NCBI GenBank assembly: GCA_913046335.1
Contig: CAJWSU010000005.1
Span: 9,208 to 73,207 of the forward strand
Direction: 5' to 3'
From: TMED109 sp002684605
GTDB taxonomy: Bacteria; Pseudomonadota; Alphaproteobacteria; TMED109
DNA: 64,000 nucleotides
Shown: one piece after another, positions 8,155 to 15,455 of the stretch
Numbering within the stretch: position 1 is the stretch's first letter
Layout: the number at the start of each line of letters is the position of its first letter
Notes under the pieces: generated by a model
Told to the model about the DNA's origin: nothing
Databases searched by the model: none
Seen by the model: the letters and a program-made list of their open reading frames with translations, nothing else
Position numbers and translations under genes: made by a program

Positions 8155-8910
8155 CTATTGCAATATTAAGTTTGTTTTTAAATTAACAAAAAAAGAACCA
8201 ATTATTAGAGGGATTTTAACTTGTATTGGAAAATAAATATTATGAGTATTAGAGATTTTTTTTAATACGATAATTCCTTCTTTAGGATGCTTTTTAAGCT
8301 CTTTTTCACTATATCCAGCTACTCTTATAATATTTAGCTTGCAAGAAATAGTGTCTGTATTTATTTCAATTAAAGAATATTTTAAATTAAATCTTCTTCT
8401 ACCATCAAAAATTTTTATTTCATGATCACAATTCTTACTTTTATTGATTAATAAGCCCAATGAGATTAAGGAATTAACAGGATCTAAAGAGTTTAGAAGT
8501 AATTTTTTTGAAACTTTTTCTCTTCTTGTGTCATTTTTATAATCAGGATTAGATGATTTGATAATGGGTATGCCATTTTTATATATAATATGCATATGGC
8601 CGTATTTATTATCATCTCTTATATCGCTTATATTATAGAATGATGGTTCAATAATATTGTTATTGATTTGACCTAAAATCTTAATTTCTTGTTTCCAAGG
8701 ATAAAGTAATTTTGTTATGCCAGTTGTAGTTGAATTTACTAACATACTATATTTACTATTATTTAATTCAAGTGTAGCTATAGATTCTCCTACTTTAATT
8801 CCAGATAAATATCCTTCAATAGTTATCTGGAATTTTTGTGAAAAAGCATTACTATTATAAATAAAACAGTAAAATATTGTTATTAATAATAAAATATACT
8901 TTTTTAGCAA
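8155..8910 (-). CDS. DUF3108 domain periplasmic protein
   Basis: A 251-residue protein with a signal peptide (cleavage near SNA-FSQ, residue 22) and a body typical of the DUF3108 family: FQITIEGYLSGIKVGESIATLEL near the start and a later KIFDGRRRFNLKYSL segment. DUF3108 proteins are beta-rich periplasmic or outer-membrane-associated proteins, widespread in proteobacteria and of unknown function. It lies 8 bases after the superoxide-reductase-like gene, so the two are almost surely co-transcribed. No catalytic residue can be proposed. Confidence 0.8.
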   Translation of the reverse strand: MLKKYILLLITIFYCFIYNSNAFSQKFQITIEGYLSGIKVGESIATLELNNSKYSMLVNSTTTGITKLLYPWKQEIKILGQINNNIIEPSFYNISDIRDDNKYGHMHIIYKNGIPIIKSSNPDYKNDTRREKVSKKLLLNSLDPVNSLISLGLLINKSKNCDHEIKIFDGRRRFNLKYSLIEINTDTISCKLNIIRVAGYSEKELKKHPKEGIIVLKKISNTHNIYFPIQVKIPLIIGSFFVNLKTNLILQ

Positions 8911-8918
8911 TTTACCCT

Positions 8919-9344
8919 TTATATTCTATAAGAATTAAGCCATGCATCATGTTTATTACAAAGACTTAGCCCATAAATTTTATTCTTTAATTTACTTATA
9001 TCATGAACAGAAATTGGTACATCATTTTCAGGGTTAAACATAACTTCTTTAATTAGCATAAAATTTTCGTCAAATAACATATGTTTAATTATATAGTGAT
9101 CGTAACCATTCATTTCATGACCAGTGGTAATCTCAACAGTATTATTATCTTTAATAAAAGTTGGTAAATGACCATTTATCTTTTTTGCCCATCTTCCTGG
9201 ATTGTTTTTGGTATAAAATATTTTTCCAGCTAATGAGCTATTCATTATATCGTTTCCAGCAAACACTGATCTAGGAAAATATAATCCAGATACTGTTGCT
9301 AAACTCAGTAATGAGTTAAATTTAATAAAGTTTCTTCTATTCAT
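8919..9344 (-). CDS. Tat-exported superoxide reductase (desulfoferrodoxin)-like protein
   Basis: A 141-residue protein starting with a twin-arginine signal (MNRRNFIKFNSLLSLATVSG, cleavage near VFA, residue 29). The mature part resembles the iron-binding domain of superoxide reductase. H59 (GHLP), H76 (GHEM), H83 (DHYI) and the pair C129-x2-H132 are spaced as the four-His one-Cys Fe site of neelaredoxin-type enzymes. There is no N-terminal rubredoxin-like domain. If it functions, it would reduce superoxide to peroxide in the periplasm, and Tat export would allow folding with iron first. A strong GGGAGG precedes the ATG. It leads an operon with the DUF3108 gene and diverges from queC. The identification rests on motif spacing. 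Confidence 0.7.
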   Translation of the reverse strand: MNRRNFIKFNSLLSLATVSGLYFPRSVFAGNDIMNSSLAGKIFYTKNNPGRWAKKINGHLPTFIKDNNTVEITTGHEMNGYDHYIIKHMLFDENFMLIKEVMFNPENDVPISVHDISKLKNKIYGLSLCNKHDAWLNSYRI

Positions 9345-9436
9345 TGGTACCTCCCAAAAAAAAATTTAGATACTTATATATTTAGCATATAATGTATATA
9401 TAATATAAATTTTTAAAATAGCTAGTAAGGTTAAAA

Positions 9437-10138
9437 TTGTTAGATAAATCAGCATTAGTTTTATTTTCAGGAGGGCAAGATAGTACTGTATCTTTACTAT
9501 GGGCATGCGAAAATTTTAAATATGTAGAAACAGTAGGGTTTAATTATGATCAAAGACATTTAATTGAAATGAAATGTAGAGAAAAAATATTAATTAAAAT
9601 TAAAAAAATATTTTCTGTTTGTAAAAACAAACTAGGTGAAGATCATATTATTGATATACCTGCCCTCGGCTTATTATCTGAAACAGCACTTACAAGAGAT
9701 TCTGAAATTTTTGTTCAACAAAATGGATTACCTAGTACATTTGTTCCGGGAAGGAATCTAATTTTTTTTAATATGGCATCAGCTTTAGGTTGGCGAAGAA
9801 ATATTTTTAACTTAATTGGCGGTATGTGTGATACAGATTATTCAGGTTATCCTGACTGTAGAAGAGAAACTATGGACGCCCAAGCTAAAACTTTATCATT
9901 AGGATTAGATAAAGAAATTAATATCTATACACCTTTAATGGATATGAATAAATCAGATATTTGGAGTTATAGTTATAAACTAGGAGGTGAAAAGTTTATT
10001 AAACTTCTTAAAGATGATACTCATACTTGTTATATTGGAGACAGGTCTAATTTTAATGAATGGGGCTATGGCTGCGGAAATTGTCCAGCATGTGTTTTAA
10101 GAAAGAATGGTTATATTGAATGGTTAGATACTAGATGA
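9437..10138 (+). CDS. queC: 7-cyano-7-deazaguanine (preQ0) synthase QueC
   Basis: A 233-residue ATP-dependent enzyme converting 7-carboxy-7-deazaguanine to preQ0 in queuosine synthesis. The PP-loop SGGQDS is at residues 11-16. The zinc site is C198 with C213, C216 and C219 in CGNCPAC. The start is TTG at 9437, with TAAGG 6 bases upstream and no other in-frame start before the PP-loop. It leads the run queC-queE-queD-queF, overlapping queE by 4 bases (ATGA). I looked for a preQ1 riboswitch in the 92-base upstream gap and saw none. Confidence 0.95.
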   Translation: MLDKSALVLFSGGQDSTVSLLWACENFKYVETVGFNYDQRHLIEMKCREKILIKIKKIFSVCKNKLGEDHIIDIPALGLLSETALTRDSEIFVQQNGLPSTFVPGRNLIFFNMASALGWRRNIFNLIGGMCDTDYSGYPDCRRETMDAQAKTLSLGLDKEINIYTPLMDMNKSDIWSYSYKLGGEKFIKLLKDDTHTCYIGDRSNFNEWGYGCGNCPACVLRKNGYIEWLDTR

Positions 10139-10764
10139 CATATTCTGTTAAAGAAATATTTTATACTGTACAAGGTGAAGGAGTTCATACAGGAAGAGCT
10201 TCAGTATTTTGTCGGTTTTCTGGATGTAATTTATGGAATGGTAAGGAAAAAGATAGAGAAACTGCTAAGTGTTCATTTTGTGATACAGATTTTATTGGAG
10301 CTAATGGTATAGGAGGTGGAAAATTTATTGGAGCCGAAGAGTTAGTTCAAGCCATTTTATCCTATTGGCCTTCAAATAAGAAACCTTTTGTTGTATTAAC
10401 AGGAGGAGAGCCAATGCTTCAAGTTGATAAAGCTTTAATTAATATATTAAAAAAATATGATTGTGAAATTGCTATAGAAACAAATGGAACCATAAAGGTT
10501 CCTAGAGAAATAGATTGGATTTGTGTTAGTCCAAAAGGTGGAAATAAGATAATACAAACGAGCGGAGAGGAATTAAAATTAGTTTATCCTCAAATAGGTG
10601 TTAAACCTAGTACCTTTGAAAAGTATGCTTTTAAAAATTTTAGTTTACAGCCAATGGATGGAGAGTTAAAGGTTCATAATACAAATTTAACTTTGAAGTA
10701 TTGTATGAAAAATCCTATATGGAGAGTATCAATACAAACTCATAAAATAATTGGAATTAGGTAG
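10135..10764 (+). CDS. queE: 7-carboxy-7-deazaguanine synthase QueE
   Basis: A 209-residue radical-SAM enzyme that contracts 6-carboxytetrahydropterin to 7-carboxy-7-deazaguanine. The cluster motif is the unusual CX14CX2C of QueE: C31, C46 and C49. The insert NGKEKDRETAK is typical of proteobacterial forms. The substrate-binding VQGEGVHTGR and the SAM-binding TGGEP near residue 96 are present. Its ATG overlaps the queC stop and it is followed 7 bases later by queD, so translation is probably coupled. Confidence 0.95.
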   Translation: MTYSVKEIFYTVQGEGVHTGRASVFCRFSGCNLWNGKEKDRETAKCSFCDTDFIGANGIGGGKFIGAEELVQAILSYWPSNKKPFVVLTGGEPMLQVDKALINILKKYDCEIAIETNGTIKVPREIDWICVSPKGGNKIIQTSGEELKLVYPQIGVKPSTFEKYAFKNFSLQPMDGELKVHNTNLTLKYCMKNPIWRVSIQTHKIIGIR

Positions 10765-10771
10765 TTATTAG

Positions 10772-11143
10772 ATGTTAATTTATAGAGATTTTACTTTTGA
10801 TGCGGCGCATGTTTTAGAGGGTTATTCAGAAGATCACCCTTATGGAAGAATTCATGGGCATTCTTTTAGAGCAAGGGTATGGATTGAGGGAAAACCTTTA
10901 AATAAAAGTAATATGATAACTGATTTAGGTTATATATCAGAACAGTGTGCGGAAGTAAAAAACATGCTAGATCATCATACTTTAAATAATGTTAAAGGTT
11001 TAGATAACCCTACTTTAGAAGGATTATGTATCTTTATATGGGATAAATTAATTTTAAAATTTTCAAATTTAAAAAAAATAGAAGTTCATAGAGATCAAAG
11101 TGGTGAAGGATGTATATATGATGGGCCTTTAGAGAATGGATAA
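10772..11143 (+). CDS. queD: 6-carboxytetrahydropterin synthase QueD, atypical
   Basis: A 123-residue member of the PTPS/QueD family, which makes 6-carboxytetrahydropterin from dihydroneopterin triphosphate. Zinc ligands are H13, H28 and H30 (HGHSF), and LDHHTLN gives the Asp-His pair at 67-69. The residue at the place of the catalytic Cys of E. coli QueD (HKCGRLHGH) is Tyr24 (HPYGRIHGH), so the usual nucleophile is missing. C59 and C113 are elsewhere in the chain. Its position between queE and queF makes a queuosine role very likely despite the change. It overlaps queF by 8 bases. Confidence 0.88.
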   Translation: MLIYRDFTFDAAHVLEGYSEDHPYGRIHGHSFRARVWIEGKPLNKSNMITDLGYISEQCAEVKNMLDHHTLNNVKGLDNPTLEGLCIFIWDKLILKFSNLKKIEVHRDQSGEGCIYDGPLENG

Positions 11144-11585
11144 AATTAAGCAGTTAGGAAAAAAAGCAATATTTGCTGATAGTCCAGATAAAGCGGTTCT
11201 AGAAAAGGTTAAAAATCCGCATGCTGATAAGTTATATGTAGCACGTTTCAGCGCTCCAGAATTCACTTCTTTATGTCCAGTAACTGGGCAGCCTGATTTT
11301 GCACATATTATATTAGATTATATTCCTAATAAGTATCTCTTAGAATCAAAATCATTTAAATTATTTATTCAATCTTTTAGAAATCATGGTGCTTTTCATG
11401 AAGACGTAACCTTATACATCGCTAAAAGAATAGAAAAAGAAATAAAACCTGTCTGGCTAAGAATTGGCGGATATTTCTACCCTAGAGGCGGAATTCCAAT
11501 AGATGTTTTTTGGCAAACAGATGTTCCTCCAAAAAAAGTATGGATACCTGATAATAATATAAATGTTTATAATGGACGAAAATAA
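11136..11585 (+). CDS. queF: NADPH-dependent preQ0 reductase QueF (type I)
   Basis: A 149-residue unimodular QueF that reduces the nitrile of preQ0 to the aminomethyl group of preQ1 using NADPH. The nucleophile is C47 in FTSLCPVTGQPD, with D54 as the proton donor. The family signature E-S-K-S is at residues 70-73, and FRNHGAFHED follows. The length is that of the short tunnelling-fold type rather than the 280-residue E. coli type. It closes the que run and overlaps queD by 8 bases. preQ1 then feeds Tgt, whose gene is at 61700. Confidence 0.95.
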   Translation: MDKIKQLGKKAIFADSPDKAVLEKVKNPHADKLYVARFSAPEFTSLCPVTGQPDFAHIILDYIPNKYLLESKSFKLFIQSFRNHGAFHEDVTLYIAKRIEKEIKPVWLRIGGYFYPRGGIPIDVFWQTDVPPKKVWIPDNNINVYNGRK

Positions 11586-11586
11586 T

Positions 11587-11616
11587 TTTCTAATTTCATG
11601 TTAGAAATTAATTTTT
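11587..11616 (+). terminator. Terminator after queF
   Basis: A 7-bp inverted repeat TTTCTAA / TTAGAAA with a 7-base loop is followed by TTAATTTTTT. It lies just after the queF stop, and its 3' arm overlaps the stop of the convergent dioxygenase gene. Confidence 0.55.
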
Positions 11617-12488
11617 TCTTTATAGCTTGGTATATCTCCTGCTACTGTAGTTCGATGCATTATTCTTCTTGAACTTTTTTCATCAAAAGGTGTTCCTCTA
11701 TGAAGAACTCTTCTGTTATCCCACATAACAATTTCATTATTGCTCCATTGATGTTGTATAATTTTTCCTGCTTCAGTAATCCATTCATTAATTTCTTTAA
11801 TAAGGTTTCTACTTTCATTTAAATCCCAACCTACAATATGGCTGCAATGGCTTCCAGCGTAAAAAGCCGAGCGTTTGGTTGTTGGATGAGTTCTTATAAG
11901 TCTTTGTTTAACAAAAGGCATTTTATTTTTATAATCATCATTAAAGATATCTCCAGTATTAACCATTCTTGAATAAACTATAGAGTGTTCACAAATTTCA
12001 TTTTTAAGTTGGTTTAAATTATATTTTCTATTTTTATTTTCCCAATTTTCTAGAGCATATCTAGCATCTATATATTCTGTTCCTCCTCCATCAGTTGGAA
12101 TTTCTCTTGCGCTTAAAATAGAAATTTTAGATGGAATATCTTTATAGGAAGAGTCAGTATGCCAAGATCTATTTCCTCTATCATAAATAACTTTTTCACT
12201 ATCTATTGGCAATATCTCGTTATTAGCTCCAACATTAGAAATTCTAGTTATTTCTGGGCTAATACCTTTTAATGTATCTTGCTCTAAAGCTTTTTCTAGT
12301 TTTCCAAATCTTTGTGAAAATAGAATTTGTTCTTCGTCATTAATTGCTTGATCTTTCAAAACAACCACTCCAAAGGATTGAACAGCATTTTTAATTTTTA
12401 AAAAATTTACATCAGATAAATTTTTTATATCTATATCTTTAATAACAGCAAAAAACTCTTGTTCTTTATGTTTAACAGATATTTTCAA
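11601..12488 (-). CDS. TauD/TfdA family 2-oxoglutarate dioxygenase
   Basis: A 295-residue Fe(II)/2-oxoglutarate oxygenase. The metal triad is H110-x-D112 in SWHTDSSY and H263 in VLHRGTPF. Arginines in SSRRIMHRTTV (274-279) include the 2-oxoglutarate ligand. GGGTEYIDARYALEN fits the TfdA/TauD group, which oxidises taurine, aryloxyacetates, sulfonates or similar small acids and often releases a heteroatom group. It is cytoplasmic and no transporter gene adjoins it, so the substrate is open. It is convergent with queF and diverges from gmhA. Confidence 0.88.
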   Translation of the reverse strand: MKISVKHKEQEFFAVIKDIDIKNLSDVNFLKIKNAVQSFGVVVLKDQAINDEEQILFSQRFGKLEKALEQDTLKGISPEITRISNVGANNEILPIDSEKVIYDRGNRSWHTDSSYKDIPSKISILSAREIPTDGGGTEYIDARYALENWENKNRKYNLNQLKNEICEHSIVYSRMVNTGDIFNDDYKNKMPFVKQRLIRTHPTTKRSAFYAGSHCSHIVGWDLNESRNLIKEINEWITEAGKIIQHQWSNNEIVMWDNRRVLHRGTPFDEKSSRRIMHRTTVAGDIPSYKEKINF

Positions 12489-12570
12489 TGTTTTAATCCT
12501 AAGTAATTTAATCTATTAATTTGCTATAAATAGACTATAATAAAAATATACTACTTTATAGATAAAAATT

Positions 12571-13146
12571 ATGGAATTTAAATTGAAAAATGACTTTAAT
12601 ACTTACATAGATGAATGTTCCGTAAATTTAAAAGACTTAAAGTTAAATGTTATGCCTCAACTAGAAGAAGCTATTACAAATATAAACAAATGTTTTAGTC
12701 GTGGAGGAAAGATAATTTTTTTTGGTAACGGAGGGTCTGCATCAGATAGCCAACACTTATGTGCTGAGTTTGTAGGAAGATATAAAAAAGATAGAGCTCC
12801 ATTAGCAGCTATTGCATTAAATACAGATACTTCTATCTTGACCGCTGTTGCAAATGATATGGGTTATGATCAAGTCTTTGAAAGACAAGTTATAGCACTT
12901 GCTAAAAAGGAAGATTTATTATTTGCTATTTCTACAAGTGGTGAAAGTAAAAATGTAATTAAGGCTGTTAAAATAGGTAAAGAGATTGGAGTATCTTCAA
13001 TATTACTTAGTGGTAAGAAAGAGAGCACTTTATCTAAGCTAGTTAATATTTCTATAAATGTGCCTTCTAATAAGGTTAATCATATTCAAGAAATGCATAT
13101 TATAATTGGTCACTTTATATGCGAAATGGTTGAAAAAGACTTTTAA
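12571..13146 (+). CDS. gmhA: Sedoheptulose 7-phosphate isomerase GmhA
   Basis: A 191-residue SIS-domain isomerase making D-glycero-D-manno-heptose 7-phosphate, the first step to the heptose of the lipopolysaccharide core. The phosphate loop is GNGGSASDSQH (residues 52-62), with H62 and E66 in the catalytic area. The second SIS motif is STSGESKN, and the C-terminal segment with NHIQEMHI carries the metal ligands. The length is normal. It is alone on the plus strand, convergent with the small secreted-protein pair. With the glycosyltransferase and epimerase at the left edge it points to a heptose-containing envelope. Confidence 0.93.
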   Translation: MEFKLKNDFNTYIDECSVNLKDLKLNVMPQLEEAITNINKCFSRGGKIIFFGNGGSASDSQHLCAEFVGRYKKDRAPLAAIALNTDTSILTAVANDMGYDQVFERQVIALAKKEDLLFAISTSGESKNVIKAVKIGKEIGVSSILLSGKKESTLSKLVNISINVPSNKVNHIQEMHIIIGHFICEMVEKDF

Positions 13147-13153
13147 TATTTTC

Positions 13154-13507
13154 TTATTTACTATATTCACATTTTGCAGATGCTATTAATTTCATTTCAT
13201 GAATTTTTCGCCTATTTTGCTTTATTGTAAGATATATTTTGCCTAATGGGGGGTAAATATAGTTTTCACCAAAAGCTAATATTTCACTTTCCTCACTTAA
13301 TAATATACAATTTACTAATTTTTTTTCAGTATCATATTTTATTTTTATATCTACTTCCATGACTCTAGGGCATAGCAATACTTTACTATCTTCCAACATT
13401 GTACATTTAGGAGGATAAATATGTTCTACTATAATATTTTCATCAGATTTTAAAGTTATTGGAAAACTTAAATATATTATTAATGTTAATAAGAGTCGGA
13501 ACTGCAT
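13154..13507 (-). CDS. Small secreted four-cysteine protein, copy B
   Basis: A 117-residue protein with a signal peptide (about 20 residues, ending near LKS-DE). It is clearly paralogous to the next gene upstream. Shared landmarks are YPPKC, LLCPR, a third Cys (VNC against VRC), EILAFGE, GKIYLT and a fourth Cys near the end (SAKC against GARC). Four conserved Cys suggest two disulfides in an exported protein. I do not recognise the family and propose no function. It overlaps copy A by 22 bases, which points to recent tandem duplication and co-translation. Confidence 0.75.
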   Translation of the reverse strand: MQFRLLLTLIIYLSFPITLKSDENIIVEHIYPPKCTMLEDSKVLLCPRVMEVDIKIKYDTEKKLVNCILLSEESEILAFGENYIYPPLGKIYLTIKQNRRKIHEMKLIASAKCEYSK

Positions 13508-13845
13508 CTTGCACCCGCAATAAGGGTTAGACCGTGTATTCTTGTTCTTGTTCTCAAAGTTAAATATATTTTTCCTCCTGGTTTAAATAGAACAGCTTCA
13601 CCAAAAGCTAAAATTTCTTCTTCTTCACTAAATAAAGTGCATCTTACCAAATGTTTATTAATATCACTATTAATAATAACTTCTACCTCAATAATTCTAG
13701 GACATAAAAGACCATTTGTTTCTTTTAATAAAGTACATTTTGGAGGATAGACTCTTTTTACAGTTATAATGTCTTTAGCATTACTCGAAGAAATATATAT
13801 AAAACTGAAATAAATTAATGAAATTATTAATAGTATGGTCTTCAT
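13486..13845 (-). CDS. Small secreted four-cysteine protein, copy A
   Basis: A 119-residue protein with a signal peptide (cleavage near SNA-KD, residues 21-24). It has the same layout as copy B: YPPKC, LLCPR, a Cys in the middle strand (VRCTLFSEE), EILAFGEA, then GKIYLT and a C-terminal GARC. The spacing of all four Cys matches copy B within one or two residues. It lies between an Alr4036-type flavoprotein gene (4-base overlap at its start) and copy B. Function unknown; the short size and disulfide pattern suggest a small stable periplasmic or surface domain. Confidence 0.78.
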   Translation of the reverse strand: MKTILLIISLIYFSFIYISSSNAKDIITVKRVYPPKCTLLKETNGLLCPRIIEVEVIINSDINKHLVRCTLFSEEEEILAFGEAVLFKPGGKIYLTLRTRTRIHGLTLIAGARCSSDSY

Positions 13846-14435
13846 GGAGCTAACCAGCTCATTTTAATTCCTTCATTATAAGTAAATTTAGCTCTTCTAT
13901 GACCAGAATATAATAAATATAACCAATCAATAGATTTTATATTAATATTAACTCTTCCAAAGTTAACTTTAAATTTATCTAATTCATTACTTATTAATTT
14001 TATGTCTTTAATATTTTTATCTATAATTTCTGGATCATCAATAATTGTGCTGGGATTATAGGGTGTAGAATAGCATTCTTTACCCATGATAGTTGAAGCA
14101 TTCCATGCATCATCCCAATCTTTATTATTATAATTTAAAACAGCTTGTCCTCTTATTCTAATTTGTATTTTTTTACTAAAATCATATATATGTATATTTA
14201 CATTAGAGTTTTTATTCATTTCTAACCACTTATTTGACCTAATATCAGTATTAAAAGATATGGTCTTGTTATCATAGTTAATACTTCTTAGAACTACGGT
14301 CCTTGAAGTAGGATTTCCATCTATATCTACTGTAGCTAAATTAGGAAAATGAAATGGAGAAGAAGCGTCATTTATTCCATTTTCTAGCAGATTCCATATT
14401 TGTTTATGGATAACATTTAATGAAGTTATTTGCAT
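13842..14435 (-). CDS. Pyridoxamine 5'-phosphate oxidase-like flavoprotein (Alr4036 type)
   Basis: A 197-residue member of the split-barrel FMN-binding family related to PdxH. The segment with FPNLATVDIDGNPTSRTVVLR and the next strand SFNTDIRSNKWLEM match the FMN-binding half of the Alr4036 group (Pyridox_oxase_2). The C-terminal half differs from true PdxH, so activity on pyridoxamine phosphate should not be assumed. Its stop overlaps the start of the four-Cys copy A by 4 bases, making a three-gene operon. The leader upstream (14436-14648) holds two terminator-like hairpins in this direction. Confidence 0.78.
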   Translation of the reverse strand: MQITSLNVIHKQIWNLLENGINDASSPFHFPNLATVDIDGNPTSRTVVLRSINYDNKTISFNTDIRSNKWLEMNKNSNVNIHIYDFSKKIQIRIRGQAVLNYNNKDWDDAWNASTIMGKECYSTPYNPSTIIDDPEIIDKNIKDIKLISNELDKFKVNFGRVNINIKSIDWLYLLYSGHRRAKFTYNEGIKMSWLAP

Positions 14436-14459
14436 TACTCTACTATAAGTTAAATAAAA

Positions 14460-14508
14460 GAAGTAGAAAAGATAATCTATTAAAAAATAGATATAACTTT
14501 TCTACTTC
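14460..14508 (-). terminator. Nested terminator-like hairpin in the flavoprotein leader
   Basis: A perfect 12-bp outer stem (GAAGTAGAAAAG / CTTTTCTACTTC) encloses, after a small internal loop, a 7-bp inner stem (ATCTATT / AATAGAT) with a 4-base loop. On the minus strand it is followed by TTTTATTT, 24 bases before the ATG of the gene at 14435. It could be an attenuator or the 3' end of a small RNA; see the next hairpin. Confidence 0.6.
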
Positions 14509-14515
14509 AAAAAAT

Positions 14516-14548
14516 ATTTCGTAAGTAATAGGGGAACTTTTACGAAAT
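14516..14548 (-). terminator. Second terminator-like hairpin, upstream of the first
   Basis: A 9-bp perfect stem ATTTCGTAA / TTACGAAAT with a 15-base loop containing TTCCCC in the minus-strand sense. On the minus strand it is followed by ATTTTTTG. There is no minus-strand gene to its right for some 2 kb, so any transcript it ends must begin inside the intergenic stretch 14549-14648. Confidence 0.55.
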
Positions 14549-14648
14549 ACAGATACAGAATCTACGTATATATTTTAGTTTTAGATTGTGTTTAATACAT
14601 TTATTTTTTATTTTAAAAAAAATAGTTAATTAATAAAGGGTATAATAA

Positions 14649-15437
14649 ATGTCAGAAAAAAATGTTATTTTAGAAATAGATAATTCTATAGCTACTGTTA
14701 CTCTAAACAGGCCTGATAATGCTAATACAATTAATTTAAATTTAGTAAAAGATTTATATGAAGCATTTAAAACTTGTCATCATGACGAATCTATCAGAGC
14801 TGTAATTTTTACTGCAAATGGAGCTATGTTTAGTGCAGGAGGAGATTTAGATTCTTTTGTTGAAGAGTCTGATAATTTAGGGCCTTTTATAACAGATATG
14901 ACTACATATTTTCATTTAGCTGTAACTTTAATGAATAGAATGGAAAAACCTATTATAGTGGCTATTAATGGGACTGCAGCAGGAGGAGGTTTAAGTTTAG
15001 CTTTGTCTGGTGATATAATAATTTCTGCAGATACTGCAAAATTTTCGGCTGCATATACCGCTGCAGGTTTATCTCCAGATGGTTCTATGACATACATTAT
15101 GCCTAGATTAATTGGTTTAAAAAGAACAAAAGAGCTTATGATTACAAATAGGAGGCTTACTGCAAATGAAGCTTTTGATATGGGTTTAATTGATCAAGTT
15201 GTTAAACCTGAGGATTTACATAAAACTGTAATGGAAATGGCATTAAACTTATCTAAAGGTGCTACAAAAGCATATGGAGCAGTTAAAACCTTATTATCTG
15301 ATACCTTTTCTTCTTCATTAGAAAGCCATTTAGAGCAAGAAGCTCGTAATTTAAATATTAGAGCTCAGGGTCATGATGGGAAAGAGGGTGTAAAAGCTTT
15401 TGTAGAAAAAAGAAAACCTAATTTTAAAGGTTATTAG
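14649..15437 (+). CDS. Enoyl-CoA hydratase/isomerase family protein
   Basis: A 262-residue crotonase-fold protein. Oxyanion-hole segments are FSAGGDLDSF (near 62-71) and INGTAAGGGLSLAL (near 109-122). Asp or Glu at the usual acid/base positions cannot be assigned firmly: AYTAAGLSPDGSM has D in the second acid region, while the first Glu of classical hydratases is not obvious. It may therefore be an isomerase or hydratase of unclear specificity. It heads a plus-strand group with the haloalkane dehalogenase 18 bases downstream. AAAGGG precedes the ATG. Confidence 0.86.
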   Translation: MSEKNVILEIDNSIATVTLNRPDNANTINLNLVKDLYEAFKTCHHDESIRAVIFTANGAMFSAGGDLDSFVEESDNLGPFITDMTTYFHLAVTLMNRMEKPIIVAINGTAAGGGLSLALSGDIIISADTAKFSAAYTAAGLSPDGSMTYIMPRLIGLKRTKELMITNRRLTANEAFDMGLIDQVVKPEDLHKTVMEMALNLSKGATKAYGAVKTLLSDTFSSSLESHLEQEARNLNIRAQGHDGKEGVKAFVEKRKPNFKGY

Positions 15438-15455
15438 TAATAGAAGGGGTTTTTT

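Noticed and set aside
9345..9436. preQ1 riboswitch before queC
   Set aside because: No small pseudoknot with the typical C-rich loop and A-rich tail is visible in the gap.
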